Assembly: GCF_029892565.1 (NCBI RefSeq)
Contig: NZ_JARXVH010000004.1
Span: forward strand, 372,001 to 436,000
Length of the DNA stretch: 64,000 nt
Direction: 5' to 3'
DNA from: Streptomyces pseudovenezuelae
GTDB taxonomy: Bacteria > Actinomycetota > Actinomycetes > Streptomycetales > Streptomycetaceae
Part shown: piece after piece, positions 9,701-18,515 of the stretch
Layout: the number at the start of each line of letters is the position of its first letter
Position numbering within the stretch: the first letter of the stretch is position 1
The notes under the pieces: generated by a model
What the model was told of the DNA's origin: nothing
Database searches by the model: none
Seen by the model: only the letters and a program-made list of their open reading frames with translations
Position numbers and translations under genes: made by a program

Positions 9701-10867
9701 CTCGACCTGTCGAAGATCGAGGCGGGCCGGATGGACGTACGCCCCAAGAAGCTGCCGCTGATCAAGCTGCTCGACTACGTCCACGCCACCTTCCGCCCGC
9801 TCACCCTGGACCGGGGACTCGCCTTCGAAGTGGCGGTCGGCCAGGACGTACCGCGCGAGATGCACTCGGACGAGCAGCGCCTCCAGCAGATCCTGCGCAA
9901 CCTGCTCTCCAACGCGATCAAGTTCACCGCGACCGGCCGGGTCGAGCTGCGGGTGAACCGGATCAAGGACCCCGAGCACCGCTTCGTTCGCGACAGCGGC
10001 GACGTCATCGCCTTCGCGGTCACCGACACCGGCATCGGCATCGCCGCCGAGAAACTCCCGGTGATCTTCGAGGCGTTCCAGCAGGCCGACGGCACCACCA
10101 ACCGCAAGTACGGCGGTACCGGCCTCGGCCTGTCCATCAGCCGCGAGATCGCGGGCCTGCTGGGCGGCCGCATCGTCGCCGAGAGCCGGCCCGGCCGGGG
10201 ATCCACCTTCACGCTGTACGTCCCCGTCGTCACCCCCGGCCATCCGGCGACCGTGCCGACCCCCGAGGACCCGGACGTGTCGTTGCCGGAGCAGCTCTCG
10301 TCCGAGCCGATCCAGGCCACGCACGACACCGACGACTCGTGGCCTGCGCCCACCAAACTGGAGGCGTGGAAGGCGGGGCGGGCCGGACAAGTACTGCCCG
10401 GCAGGCGGGTGTTGATCGTCGACGACGACATCCGCAACGTCTTCGCCCTCACCCATGTGCTGGGCCGGGTCGGCATGCCGGTGCTGTACGCGGAGAACGG
10501 CCGCGAGGGCATCGAGACGCTGGAGCGCAACCCGGACGTCGAACTCGTCCTGATGGACATCATGATGCCGGAGATGGACGGCTACGAGACCATCTCCGCC
10601 ATCCGCCGCGCCCCCCGCTGGACCGGCCTGCCCATCGTCGCGCTGACCGCGAAGGCGATGCCGGGAGACCGCGAGAAATCCATCGCGCGGGGCGCCAACG
10701 ACTACGTACCGAAGCCGGTGGACGTCGACCAACTGCTCACCGTCGTCTGCGCGCTCCTCGATCCGGAGGGCACGGGCGGGGCAGTGGCCGATGCCGTCCC
10801 CGAGACCGTCGCACCGGGACCGGGCAGCACGACAGGGGAAGCCGCGGTTCCGCCGGACACCGAATGA
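6701..10867 (+). CDS. Soluble HAMP-array hybrid histidine kinase
   Basis: A 1,388-residue cytoplasmic sensor kinase with no membrane segment. Order: short N-terminal HAMP-like region; a HAMP array at about residues 125-715 marked by seven GDL/GDM motifs and six copies of a 92-residue unit ([12 protein letters not shown]...SGVWKDL); GAF domain (about 740-900); coiled coil; HisKA with SHELRTPLN (phospho-His about 951); HATPase ([19 protein letters not shown]); and a C-terminal receiver with [10 protein letters not shown] (phospho-Asp about 1286). The layout recalls fungal group III Nik1/Os-1 kinases, whose HAMP arrays sense osmotic stress. The response regulator gene starts 12 bp downstream. 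Upstream open frame is ignored because coding character starts at the ATG. Confidence 0.95.
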   Translation: MSENSGTRVLEDGQKPELLRASELRPLLAAMTAARDGDFTKVPETGHGLVAELTAAFNQVVDRSTHFNTEVQRVKRELVRHGRLDERLSASPGQGAWTTRVNDVNQLLDALVAPAANATRVLDAVAGGDLTQRVDLHDGNRQLRGDLRRLGRAVNKMVDQLSLFTGEVTRVAREVGTEGRLGGRAKVTGLSGSWRDVTEAVNTMASRLTAQVRDIALVTTAVARGDLTRTVTVEATGELLELKLTVNTMVDQLSAFADEVTRVAREVGTEGQLGGRAQVRGVSGVWKDLTDNVNFMASNLTSQVRNIAQVTTAVANGDLSQKITVDAQGEILELKSTINTMVDQLSAFADEVTRVAREVGTEGNLGGRAQVRGVSGVWKDLTDNVNFMADNLTSQVRNIALVSTAVAQGDLGKKITVEAKGEILELKSTINTMVDQLSAFADEVTRVAREVGTEGNLGGQAQVRGVSGVWKDLTDNVNFMALNLTSQVRNIAQVTTAVANGDLSKKITVDARGEILELKDTVNTMVEQLRAFADEVTRVAREVGTDGRLGGRAQVLGVSGVWRDLTDNVNYMADNLTSQVRNIAQVTTAVANGDLSKKIDVDARGEILELKTAINTMVDTLSSFSSEVTRVAREVGSEGQLGGQARVEGVYGTWKRLTTNVNELASNLTTQVRAIAEVASAVAQGDMSRSITVETQGEVAELKDNINLMVANLRETTRAKDWLESNLARLAALMQGHRDLMEVADLILRELTPLVNAQYGAFFLADPDEDGAALRTTVPAKGLAFIAGYGSAQGATVDTGGMPVHGLVRQAAREKKRILVEEAPPDYIKINSGLGEAAPASVVIIPILFEDKLLGVIELASFSRFSDVHLAFFDQFVNTIGVAINTIIANSRTESLLGESQRLAMQLQERSDELQKQQAELQRSNAELEDKAALLATSSQYKSEFLANMSHELRTPLNSLLILARLLSDNPDGHLTDQEVQFATTIHRSGSDLLQLINDILDLSKIEAGRMDVRPKKLPLIKLLDYVHATFRPLTLDRGLAFEVAVGQDVPREMHSDEQRLQQILRNLLSNAIKFTATGRVELRVNRIKDPEHRFVRDSGDVIAFAVTDTGIGIAAEKLPVIFEAFQQADGTTNRKYGGTGLGLSISREIAGLLGGRIVAESRPGRGSTFTLYVPVVTPGHPATVPTPEDPDVSLPEQLSSEPIQATHDTDDSWPAPTKLEAWKAGRAGQVLPGRRVLIVDDDIRNVFALTHVLGRVGMPVLYAENGREGIETLERNPDVELVLMDIMMPEMDGYETISAIRRAPRWTGLPIVALTAKAMPGDREKSIARGANDYVPKPVDVDQLLTVVCALLDPEGTGGAVADAVPETVAPGPGSTTGEAAVPPDTE
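7196..8830 (+). repeat. Tandem 276-bp coding repeat (HAMP array)
   Basis: The segment encoding the HAMP array is a tandem DNA repeat with an exact 276-bp (92-codon) period. The same GACGAGGTCACCCG-type sequence recurs at about 7472, 7748, 8024 and 8300, with more diverged copies on either side. Internal units are close to identical at nucleotide level, which points to recent duplication or gene conversion. Confidence 0.9.
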
Positions 10868-10879
10868 GGCACAGTCACC

Positions 10880-11455
10880 ATGAGCGCTGAGGCACCGACC
10901 GAAGAGCGCGCCAGCATCCTCCTCGTCGACGACATGGAGGACAACCTGGTCGCGCTGGAGGCCGTCCTGGGGTCCCTCAACGAGCCGATCGTGCGGGCGC
11001 GTTCGGGCGAGGAGGCGATGAAGGCGCTGCTGCGGCAGCAGTTCGCCCTCGTCCTCCTCGACGTCCGCATGCCCGGCATGGACGGCTTCGAGACCGCCGC
11101 GAACATCAAGCGGCTCGACCAGACCAAGGACGTCCCGATCATCTTCCTGACCGGCGCGGAGGACGACTCCGGCTACGCCTTCCGCGGCTACGCCACGGGC
11201 GCCGCCGACTACTTGACCAAGCCCTTCGACCCCTGGGTCCTCAGGGCAAAGGTCAGCGTGTTCCTGGACCTGCACCGCAAGAACGTGCAGCTGGAGCGAC
11301 TACTGACCCGGGAACAGGCCGACTACAACCGGGCGAACGTCCAACTGGCGGAGCTGGAGCGGCAGTTGGACGGTGATGAGCCGCCCGACCTATCGGTGCT
11401 GCGTGCTCATGTAAGGGAGCTACGCCAACTTCTGGGCCGAGGCCGCGTCAACTGA
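10880..11455 (+). CDS. Response regulator, receiver domain only
   Basis: A 191-residue protein with an N-terminal receiver domain: acidic pocket VDDMED, phospho-acceptor Asp61 in LLDVRMPGMDG, conserved Thr in FLTG, and Lys in LTKPFD. The C-terminal 60 residues are a charged helix (NVQLERLL ... RELRQLLGR) likely to form a coiled coil rather than a DNA-binding domain. It is therefore more likely a signalling relay than a transcription factor. It begins 12 bp after the hybrid kinase and is almost certainly cotranscribed and its partner. Confidence 0.92.
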   Translation: MSAEAPTEERASILLVDDMEDNLVALEAVLGSLNEPIVRARSGEEAMKALLRQQFALVLLDVRMPGMDGFETAANIKRLDQTKDVPIIFLTGAEDDSGYAFRGYATGAADYLTKPFDPWVLRAKVSVFLDLHRKNVQLERLLTREQADYNRANVQLAELERQLDGDEPPDLSVLRAHVRELRQLLGRGRVN

Positions 11456-11458
11456 CCC

Positions 11459-11496
11459 AGGGGCGCGGGGAACTGCGCGACAGGCCACGACGCGCA
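11459..11496. repeat. Streptomyces-type dispersed intergenic repeat
   Basis: The intergenic sequence beginning AGGGGCGCGGGGAACTGCGC is, from general familiarity, a very common dispersed element in Streptomyces intergenic regions. It has GCGC-rich inverted arms and lies between the convergent response-regulator and acyl-CoA ligase genes, where it may also help terminate transcription. Confidence 0.55.
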
Positions 11497-11526
11497 GTCA
11501 GCCGCCGAGCAGTCCCCCGCCGCCCC

Positions 11527-13401
11527 CTACGCCTCGCGAGACCCGGCATACATCTCGTCGATAAGGGCCTTGTACTCCCGCTCCACAACAGGCCGCTTCA
11601 GCTTCAGGCTGGGCGTGATCTCCCCATGCTCCACATCGAGGTCACGCGGCAGCAGCCGGAACTTCTTGATGGTCTGCCACCGCTGCAGGCCCTCGTTGAG
11701 CTGAGCCACGTACCCCTCGACGAGGGCGACCGTGACCGGCGCGGCCACCACCTCGGCGTACGACTTGCCCTCCAGCCCGTTCTCCTTGGCCCACTCGAGA
11801 ATGGACGGCTCGTCGAGGGAGATCAGCGCGGTGCAGAAGTTCCGGTCGGCGCCGTGCACGAGGATGTTGGAGACGTACGGGCACACCGCCTTGAACTGAC
11901 CCTCGACCTCGGCCGGCGCGATGTACTTGCCGCCGGACGTCTTGATGAGGTCCTTCTTGCGGTCGGTGATGCGCAGATAGCCGTCGGGCGACAGCTCACC
12001 GATGTCGCCGGTGTGGAACCAGCCGTCCGACTCCAGCACCTCCGCCGTCTTCTCGGGCAGCCCGTGGTAGCCCTCCATGATGCCGGGCCCGCGCAGCAGG
12101 ATCTCGCCGTCCTCCGCGATGCGCACCTCCGTGCCGGGCAGCGGCTTGCCGACCGTGCCGGTGCGGTAGGCCTCGCCGGGGTTCACGAAGGAGGCCGCCG
12201 AGGACTCGGTGAGCCCGTAGCCCTCCAGGATGTGGATGCCGGCGCCGGCGAAGAAGTAGCCGATGTCGGGCGCGAGGGCGGCCGAGCCGGAGACACAGGC
12301 GCGCAGGTTGCCGCCGAAGGCCTCGCGGATCTTGGCGAACACGAGCGCGTCGGCGACCTTGTGCTTGGCGCCGAGCCCGAAGGGGACGGAGGCCGTGCCG
12401 GTGCGCCGGAAGTTGTCCTGGGAGGCCTTGGCGTACTCGCGGGCGACCTCGGCGGCCCACTGGAAGATCTTGTACTTGGCGCCACCGCCCGCACGGGCCT
12501 TCGCGGCGACCCCGTTGTAGACCTTCTCGAAGATGCGCGGGACGGCCGCCATGTACGTCGGCTGCACGACCGGCAGATTCGCGATGATCTTGTCGACGCG
12601 GCCGTCGACGGCGGTGACGTGCCCGACCTCGATCTGGCCGGAGGTGAGCACCTTGCCGAAGACGTGCGCGAGCGGCAGCCACAGGTACTGCACGTCCTCG
12701 CCGCTGATCAGACCGGTCGCGGCGATGGCCTTCGCCATGTACGACCAGTTGTCGTGCGGGAGGCGGACGCCCTTGGGGCGGCCCGTGGTGCCGGAGGTGT
12801 AGATCAGGGTGGCCAGCTGGTCCTTGGTGATCGCGCCGACCCGCTCCTTGATCAGGTCGGGGTTCTTCTCCAGGTACTCGGCGCCGCGCTGCTCCAGCTC
12901 GGCGAGGGTGAGCACCCAGTCGCCGCTCTCGACGCCGGCCGGGTCGATCACGATCACGTGCGTCAGCTCGGGCAGCTCGGCGCGCTTGGCGACCGCCTTG
13001 GCCAGCTGGGCCGCGTCCTCCGCGATCAGCACCCGGCTGTCGGAGTCGGCGAGGATGAACGCCGACTCGTCCTCGTTCGTCTGCGGATAGACCGTGGTCG
13101 TGGCGGCGCCGGCGCACAGGATGCCCAGGTCGGCCAGGATCCACTCGACGCGGGTCGAGGAGGCGAGCGCCACGCGCTGCTCGGGCTGGACGCCCAGCTC
13201 GATCAGGCCGGCCGCGATCGCGTAGACCCGCTCGGCCGCCTGGGCCCAGGTCAGCGACTTCCAGTCGTCAGGGCCCTCGCCGGCGGCCGGCGGCACCGGG
13301 TAGCGGTACGCCTCGGCGTCCGGTGTGGCCGAAACGCGCTCCAGGAAGAGGGTCGCCACGCTCGGCGGACGGTTCTCGATCAGGGTCTGTGTGTCGCTCA
13401 C
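11527..13401 (-). CDS. Long-chain acyl-CoA synthetase (AMP-forming)
   Basis: A 624-residue ANL-superfamily enzyme that activates a carboxylic acid, most likely a long-chain fatty acid, to acyl-AMP and then acyl-CoA. Motifs in order: P-loop-like YTSGTTGRPKG, GYGLTESSA, the YRTGTVGKPLPG segment, FHTGDIGE, and the C-terminal hinge DRKKDLIKTSGGKYIAP with its adenylation lysine. Length matches the FadD15-like class. It starts at GTG 13401 with GGAGG 6 nt upstream. A palindrome just upstream of the gene is a candidate operator, so fatty-acid-responsive control is plausible. Confidence 0.93.
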   Translation of the reverse strand: MSDTQTLIENRPPSVATLFLERVSATPDAEAYRYPVPPAAGEGPDDWKSLTWAQAAERVYAIAAGLIELGVQPEQRVALASSTRVEWILADLGILCAGAATTTVYPQTNEDESAFILADSDSRVLIAEDAAQLAKAVAKRAELPELTHVIVIDPAGVESGDWVLTLAELEQRGAEYLEKNPDLIKERVGAITKDQLATLIYTSGTTGRPKGVRLPHDNWSYMAKAIAATGLISGEDVQYLWLPLAHVFGKVLTSGQIEVGHVTAVDGRVDKIIANLPVVQPTYMAAVPRIFEKVYNGVAAKARAGGGAKYKIFQWAAEVAREYAKASQDNFRRTGTASVPFGLGAKHKVADALVFAKIREAFGGNLRACVSGSAALAPDIGYFFAGAGIHILEGYGLTESSAASFVNPGEAYRTGTVGKPLPGTEVRIAEDGEILLRGPGIMEGYHGLPEKTAEVLESDGWFHTGDIGELSPDGYLRITDRKKDLIKTSGGKYIAPAEVEGQFKAVCPYVSNILVHGADRNFCTALISLDEPSILEWAKENGLEGKSYAEVVAAPVTVALVEGYVAQLNEGLQRWQTIKKFRLLPRDLDVEHGEITPSLKLKRPVVEREYKALIDEMYAGSREA

Positions 13402-13454
13402 GACATCCTCCGGGCCCGCGACAGTGCGGCGGCTAGCTCAAGTGCGGCTGTTGT

Positions 13455-13469
13455 TTAACTCGCGAGTAA
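13455..13469 (-). promoter_or_regulatory. Candidate TetR-type operator for the acyl-CoA ligase gene
   Basis: TTAACTCGCGAGTAA lies 54 bp upstream of the ligase start. Its 10-bp core ACTCGCGAGT is a perfect palindrome and the outer bases are almost symmetric. Palindromes of this kind in front of fatty-acid genes are typical TetR-family sites; the regulator is not in the window. Confidence 0.45.
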
Positions 13470-13626
13470 CTATCGAGCAGGGGATCAGAGTAAAGCGCGA
13501 CCGGCCACCGCGTAAGAGGCGGCGGACAGCCACTTCCCACCAGCGGAGGCGCCGATCCACCGGCCGAAGAGACCGGGCCCACCACGCGGCAGCGCGACGG
13601 GCCCGGGAAATCGGTGCACCTCGGGA

Positions 13627-15501
13627 CTATTTCTTGCCCTTGCCCGATCCCGCGTTCTCGTCGCTGGAGAGCACGGCGATGAAGGCCTCCTGCGGAACTT
13701 CCACGGAACCCACCATCTTCATCCGCTTCTTGCCCTCCTTCTGCTTCTCCAGGAGCTTGCGCTTACGGGAGATGTCGCCGCCGTAGCACTTGGCGAGGAC
13801 GTCCTTGCGGATGGCGCGGATGGTCTCGCGGGCGATCACCCGGGAGCCGATGGCGGCCTGGATGGGCACCTCGAAGGCCTGCCGCGGGATCAGCTCGCGC
13901 AGCTTGGCGACCAGCCGCACCCCGTACGCGTACGCCGCGTCCCGGTGCGTGATCGCCGAGAAGGCGTCCACCTTGTCGCCGTGCAGCAGGATGTCCACCT
14001 TGACCAGCGTGGAGGTCTGCTCCCCGGTGGGCTCGTAGTCGAGCGAGGCATAACCCCTGGTCTTGGACTTCAACTGATCGAAGAAGTCGAAGACGATCTC
14101 CGCGAGCGGCAGCGTGTACCGGATCTCGACCCGGTCCTCCGACAGGTAGTCCATCCCGAGCAGGGTGCCGCGCCGGGTCTGGCACAGCTCCATGATCGAC
14201 CCGATGAACTCGGTCGGCGCGAGGATGGTGGCCCGTACGACGGGCTCGTACACCTCGTTGATCTTCCCCTCGGGGAACTCGCTCGGGTTGGTGACCGTGA
14301 TCTCGGTCCCGTCCTCCAGGACCACCCGGTACACCACGTTCGGTGCGGTGGCGATGAGGTCGAGCCCGAACTCGCGCTCCAGCCGCTCACGGATGACGTC
14401 CAGGTGCAGCAGCCCGAGGAAGCCGACGCGGAAGCCGAAGCCCAGCGCGGCCGAGGTCTCCGGCTCGTAGACGAGCGCCGCGTCGTTGAGCTGCAGCTTG
14501 TCGAGGGCGTCGCGCAGCTCGGGGTAGTCGGACCCGTCGAGCGGATACAGACCCGAGAAGACCATCGGCTTGGGGTCCTTGTAACCGCCGAGCGCCTCGG
14601 TCGCGCCCTTGTGCAGGGTGGTGATCGTGTCACCGACCTTGGACTGGCGGACGTCCTTCACGCCGGTGATCAGATAGCCGACCTCGCCGACCCCGAGCCC
14701 GTCGGCACCGAGCATCTCCGGCGAGTTCGTGCCGATCTCCAGCAGCTCGTGCGTGGCGTTGGTGGACATCATCCGGATCCGCTCACGCTTGCTGAGCTGC
14801 CCGTCGATGACACGTACGTACGTCACGACGCCCCGGTACGAGTCGTACACCGAGTCGAAGATCATCGCGCGGGCGGGCGCGTCGGCGACACCGACCGGCG
14901 CCGGGATGTCCCGCACGGCCCGGTTGAGCAGCGCGTCGACGCCGATGCCGGTCTTGGCGGAGACCCGCAGCACATCGTCGGGATCGCAGCCGACCAGGTT
15001 CGCCAGCTCCTCGGCGAACTTCTCCGGCTGGGCGGCCGGCAGGTCGATCTTGTTCAGTACGGGGATGATCGTGAGGTCGTTCTCCATCGCCAGGTAGAGG
15101 TTGGCGAGGGTCTGGGCCTCGATGCCCTGGGCGGCGTCGACGAGGAGGACGGTCCCCTCACACGCGGCCAGCGATCGCGAGACCTCATAGGTGAAGTCGA
15201 CGTGCCCCGGGGTGTCGATCATGTTGAGGATGTGCGTGGTGCCCTTGTCGGGCCCCTCGGTCGGGGCCCAGGGCAGACGCACCGCCTGGGACTTGATCGT
15301 GATGCCGCGCTCGCGCTCGATGTCCATCCGGTCGAGGTACTGAGCGCGCATCTGTCGCTGCTCGACCACACCGGTCAGCTGGAGCATCCGGTCGGCCAAG
15401 GTGGACTTGCCGTGGTCGATGTGCGCGATAATGCAGAAATTGCGGATCAGAGCCGGGGCGGTACGGCTCGGCGCGGGCACAATGTCAGGGGTCGCGGGCA
15501 C
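13627..15501 (-). CDS. lepA: Translation elongation factor 4 (LepA)
   Basis: A ribosome-associated GTPase that can back-translocate stalled ribosomes and affects 30S biogenesis. The 624-residue protein shows the GTPase motifs [17 protein letters not shown] and NKID, the domain II-IV core shared with EF-G, and the LepA-specific C-terminal domain ([29 protein letters not shown]). The GTG at 15501 is preferred to an upstream in-frame ATG (15561) because it is preceded by GAGACAGGA and gives the normal family N-terminus. It is divergent from rpsT, a common actinobacterial pairing. Confidence 0.96.
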   Translation of the reverse strand: MPATPDIVPAPSRTAPALIRNFCIIAHIDHGKSTLADRMLQLTGVVEQRQMRAQYLDRMDIERERGITIKSQAVRLPWAPTEGPDKGTTHILNMIDTPGHVDFTYEVSRSLAACEGTVLLVDAAQGIEAQTLANLYLAMENDLTIIPVLNKIDLPAAQPEKFAEELANLVGCDPDDVLRVSAKTGIGVDALLNRAVRDIPAPVGVADAPARAMIFDSVYDSYRGVVTYVRVIDGQLSKRERIRMMSTNATHELLEIGTNSPEMLGADGLGVGEVGYLITGVKDVRQSKVGDTITTLHKGATEALGGYKDPKPMVFSGLYPLDGSDYPELRDALDKLQLNDAALVYEPETSAALGFGFRVGFLGLLHLDVIRERLEREFGLDLIATAPNVVYRVVLEDGTEITVTNPSEFPEGKINEVYEPVVRATILAPTEFIGSIMELCQTRRGTLLGMDYLSEDRVEIRYTLPLAEIVFDFFDQLKSKTRGYASLDYEPTGEQTSTLVKVDILLHGDKVDAFSAITHRDAAYAYGVRLVAKLRELIPRQAFEVPIQAAIGSRVIARETIRAIRKDVLAKCYGGDISRKRKLLEKQKEGKKRMKMVGSVEVPQEAFIAVLSSDENAGSGKGKK

Positions 15502-15590
15502 GCAGGGTCCTGTCTCTTGAGGCGCCTTGTGCCTCGGGTCGGATCGATACGTAGGCTCCATCGTCCCACGGGTGGGGACCTGAGACCGGT

Positions 15591-15620
15591 TTGGGCCATC
15601 CGGTGGCCCCCTGGTACCGT
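15591..15620 (+). promoter_or_regulatory. Candidate rpsT promoter
   Basis: TTGGGC (15591-15596) and TACCGT (15615-15620) are separated by 18 bp in the lepA-rpsT gap. This is a plausible vegetative promoter that would give rpsT a leader of about 95 nt, long enough for the autoregulation known for ribosomal protein genes. It is inferred from hexamer similarity only. Confidence 0.35.
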
Positions 15621-15721
15621 GGGCAGCTGTGTCTCATGCCCTCTCTGCACGAGACGCACCCAAGAAATCACCTGGTGCGAGTCCCTCGCGGTCTCGTGCC
15701 TGAACCTGAAAAGGCTCATTC

Positions 15722-15988
15722 GTGGCGAACATCAAGTCCCAGATCAAGCGGATCAAGACCAACGAGAAGGCCCGGCTGCGCAACAAGGCCGTGAAGTCCT
15801 CCCTCAAGACCGCGGTCCGCAAGGCCCGTGAGGCTGCTGCCGCGGGTGACGTCGAGAAGGCCGCCGAGCTGCAGCGCGCTGCCGCGCGTGCGCTCGACAA
15901 GGCCGTCTCCAAGGGCGTCATCCACAAGAACCAGGCCGCCAACAAGAAGTCGGCGCTTGCTTCGAAGGTCGTTGCCCTCAAGGGCTGA
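15722..15988 (+). CDS. rpsT: 30S ribosomal protein S20
   Basis: An 88-residue, lysine- and alanine-rich primary 16S rRNA-binding protein of the 30S subunit. The sequence ([20 protein letters not shown] ... [10 protein letters not shown]) is unmistakable S20, and the length is standard. It starts at GTG 15722 with AAAAGG about 8 nt upstream. It is monocistronic, and a strong hairpin follows at 16109. Confidence 0.98.
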   Translation: MANIKSQIKRIKTNEKARLRNKAVKSSLKTAVRKAREAAAAGDVEKAAELQRAAARALDKAVSKGVIHKNQAANKKSALASKVVALKG

Positions 15989-16108
15989 CACATTGATGTG
16001 ATCGCCGGAAGGACCCGGGCGGGCCCTCTCTCTCCGCCCCCGACCGGCACTTACGGATACCGCGCGCGACTGCGTTCGCCACGCGGGCGCGGTTCCAATC
16101 AGCTTGCA

Positions 16109-16156
16109 CCGAAGGCCCCGGCCTCGCCCTCCTCGGGCGGACGCCGGGGCCTTCGG
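16109..16156. terminator. Bidirectional hairpin between rpsT and holA
   Basis: A 14-bp perfect stem, CCGAAGGCCCCGGC paired with GCCGGGGCCTTCGG, with a 20-nt loop, lies between the convergent rpsT and holA genes. There is no long U-tract, as is usual in Streptomyces, so it may serve both directions. Confidence 0.65.
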
Positions 16157-16174
16157 TATGTCGCGGAGCGAGAA

Positions 16175-17158
16175 CTACCTACGCGACCGAGCCGCCCGCG
16201 CAATGATCACAACCGCCTTCTCCAACGCGTACTCAGGATCGTCCCCGCCCCCCTTGACCCCCGCGTCCGCATCGGCCACGGCCCGCAACGCGACGGCCAC
16301 CCCATCAGGCGTCCACCCCCGCATCTGCTGCCGGACCCGATCGATCTTCCACGGCGGCATCCCCAACTCCCGCGCCAGATCAGCGGGCCGCCCACCCCGA
16401 GCAGACGACAACTTCCCGATCGCCCGCACCCCTTGGGCCAGCGCACTGGTGATCAACACCGGCGCGACCCCGGTCGACAACGACCACCGCAACGCCTCCA
16501 ACGCCTCAGCCGCCCGCCCCTCAACCGCCCGATCGGCAACGGTGAAGCTCGACGCCTCGGCACGCCCCGTGTAGTACCGCCCCACCACCGCCTCGTCGAT
16601 CGTGCCCTCGATGTCGGCGACCAACTGAGAGACGGCGGCCGCCAACTCCCGCAGATCGCTCCCGATGGAATCGACAAGCGCCTGACAAGCCTCGGGCGTG
16701 GCAGATCTCCCGGTGGCCCGAAACTCACTCCGCACAAACGCCAGCCGATCCGCCGGCTTGGTCATCTTCGGACAGGCCACCTCCCGCGCCCCCGCCTTGC
16801 GCGCGGCATCGAGCAGCCCCTTGCCCTTGACCCCGCCCGCATGCAGCAGCACCAGGGTGATCTCCTCGGCGGGCGCCCCGAGATACCCCTTCACATCCTT
16901 GATCGTGTCGGCGGACAGATCCTGCGCATTGCGTACGACCACGACCTTGCGCTCCGCGAAGAGCGACGGGCTGGTCAACTCGGCAAGGGTGCCGGGCTGC
17001 AACTGGTCCGAGGTGAGGTCACGTACGTCCGTGTCGGCGTCGGAGGCCTTGGCGGCGGCCACCACCTCCTGCACGGCACGGTCGAGCAGGAGGTCCTCCT
17101 GGCCCACGGCGAGCGTCACGGGGGCGAGAGGGTCGTCATCAGCAGTCTTCCTGGCCAT
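16175..17158 (-). CDS. holA: DNA polymerase III subunit delta
   Basis: The clamp-loader subunit that opens the beta clamp. The protein is about 327 residues from MARKTADDD and has the delta pattern: an N-terminal degenerate AAA-like domain (PVTLAVGQEDLLLDRAV ... LLHAGGVKGKGL), a middle domain (ACQALVDSIGSDLRELAAAVSQL) and a C-terminal helical collar domain (GMPPWKIDRVRQQ). Start choice is uncertain: ATGs at 17158, 17170 and 17188 lack clear ribosome sites. The order comEA-comEC-holA is common in bacteria; here three other genes intervene. Confidence 0.93.
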   Translation of the reverse strand: MARKTADDDPLAPVTLAVGQEDLLLDRAVQEVVAAAKASDADTDVRDLTSDQLQPGTLAELTSPSLFAERKVVVVRNAQDLSADTIKDVKGYLGAPAEEITLVLLHAGGVKGKGLLDAARKAGAREVACPKMTKPADRLAFVRSEFRATGRSATPEACQALVDSIGSDLRELAAAVSQLVADIEGTIDEAVVGRYYTGRAEASSFTVADRAVEGRAAEALEALRWSLSTGVAPVLITSALAQGVRAIGKLSSARGGRPADLARELGMPPWKIDRVRQQMRGWTPDGVAVALRAVADADAGVKGGGDDPEYALEKAVVIIARAARSRR

Positions 17159-17232
17159 TGCGACAAGCATGGCACGCGGCACTGACAACGAACGCCCTCA
17201 GTGCACTGCGCCAACCGCAACGGCCGGCAGCC

Positions 17233-17478
17233 CTACGGCTCCTCGCGCCACCCGTCCCACTCCCCGGCGAACGCGTCCAACTCCGCCGGATCCAACCGCC
17301 CCGCCTCGTCCCGCAGCACGACCAGCCACTGCGCGTCCTCGGCATCGTCCTCACCGGCCAGCGCGTCCCGCACCAACTGCGGCTCCTCGGCGACAGCGAA
17401 CCGCTCCCCGAGCGCCTGCACCGCCTCCTCGGCGGCATCACGATCGGGCAGCACCAGCACATGTCTCACATCACTCAC
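17233..17478 (-). CDS. Small acidic hypothetical protein
   Basis: An 81-residue protein, VSDVRHVLVLPDRDAAEEAV..., rich in Asp and Glu with a C-terminal DAFAGEWDGWREE. The start GTG at 17478 is supported by GGAG about 9 nt upstream. A beta strand followed by a helix at the N-terminus (VLVLPDRDAAEEAVQALGERF) suggests a compact alpha/beta fold like a half ferredoxin-like domain. The function is unknown. It sits between holA and the YceI gene on the same strand, so it may belong to either transcript. Confidence 0.75.
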   Translation of the reverse strand: MSDVRHVLVLPDRDAAEEAVQALGERFAVAEEPQLVRDALAGEDDAEDAQWLVVLRDEAGRLDPAELDAFAGEWDGWREEP

Positions 17479-17537
17479 GGGCCCATTCTCCGGCACCCCG
17501 TGAGCACCGGACGCACGGCCCGCCCCCCGCTCACGGG

Positions 17538-18419
17538 TCAGCCCTTGCGCACGATCTGCACGTCGAGCTCGATCCGGATACTCGGCCCCACCACCGCGAT
17601 CCCCCGCGCCAGCATCGTCTGCCAACTCACCGTGAAGTCATCGCGATGCAGCTCGGTCGTGGCCCGGAAGGCCCCCCGCACCTCGCCCTCCATACCGTTC
17701 CCGAGGCCGAGGTACTCCGTGTCCAGGGTCACCGTGCGCGTCACCCCGTGCAACGTCAGCGCCCCGGTGACGGCCCACCGATTGCCGCCCTTGTGCACAC
17801 ACCGCTCGCTGTAGAACTCGAGCGTCGGGAAACGGTTCACGTCCAGGAAGTCCGCCGACCGCAGATGGTCGTCCCGCATCCGCACATTGGTGTCGATGGA
17901 CGCCGCGTCGATCACCACATGCATCGCCGACTGTCCCACCGGATCGACGATCCGTATCGCCCCGGCGAAGGTGTTGAACCGCCCGTGGACCCGCGCGAGG
18001 CCGATGTGCCGTGCGGTGAAGGCGATCGAGGAGTGCGCCGGCTCAATGTCCCAGTCACCGGCCGCCGGCAGCTCCAGGGGCTGCGCCACCTGAAGGGTCA
18101 CATCGCCGAACGAGGCGAGCGTGCTCGCCGCGACGGTCGCACTCGCCCGGTACGGCGTGTACCCCTCGGCCGACACCGCCAGCCGGTACTCCCCCGCCGG
18201 CACCGCGGTCACGAACGCCCCGAAGGGGTCCGTCTCGCCGCACACCACCTTGCGCCCCTGGGCGTCGCTCACCGCGAACTCCGCATGCGTCACCGGCTCG
18301 TTGACCGGATCGAGCACCCGACAGCTCAGCACCCCGGCACTCGGCGGGGTCTGCACCGCCGCCAGGGGACTCGACCGTTGCACCCGGTTCGTACGGTTTC
18401 CAAGCCAGCGGCCGAACAT
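17538..18419 (-). CDS. YceI-family protein with N-terminal carboxypeptidase-regulatory-like domain
   Basis: A 293-residue protein in two parts. Residues about 25-120 form a transthyretin/carboxypeptidase-regulatory-like beta domain (VLDPVNEPVTHAEFAVSDAQG ... PAGEYRLAVSAEGYTPY). Residues about 125-290 form a YceI domain (WDIEPAHSSIAFTARHIG ... FYSERCVH ... GALTLHGVTRTVTL), a lipocalin-like barrel that binds isoprenoid-type lipids in characterised members. No signal peptide is evident, unlike classical periplasmic YceI, so it may be cytosolic. The ATG at 18419 is chosen for its GAGGTGG ribosome site; an ATG at 18449 is also in frame. Confidence 0.85.
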   Translation of the reverse strand: MFGRWLGNRTNRVQRSSPLAAVQTPPSAGVLSCRVLDPVNEPVTHAEFAVSDAQGRKVVCGETDPFGAFVTAVPAGEYRLAVSAEGYTPYRASATVAASTLASFGDVTLQVAQPLELPAAGDWDIEPAHSSIAFTARHIGLARVHGRFNTFAGAIRIVDPVGQSAMHVVIDAASIDTNVRMRDDHLRSADFLDVNRFPTLEFYSERCVHKGGNRWAVTGALTLHGVTRTVTLDTEYLGLGNGMEGEVRGAFRATTELHRDDFTVSWQTMLARGIAVVGPSIRIELDVQIVRKG

Positions 18420-18515
18420 CAACGCCACCTCTGCACGCCTCGACATCACTCTTGCCGAAGATACATTCGATCACCGTTGCGGCTTTCGAGGCAACTCGGG
18501 ACCACATCGCGGGAA

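Noticed and set aside
8942..11275. 777-codon minus-strand frame opposite the hybrid kinase
   Set aside because: Low-complexity composition typical of the antisense of GC-rich genes; the plus strand carries clear GAF, HisKA, HATPase and receiver motifs.
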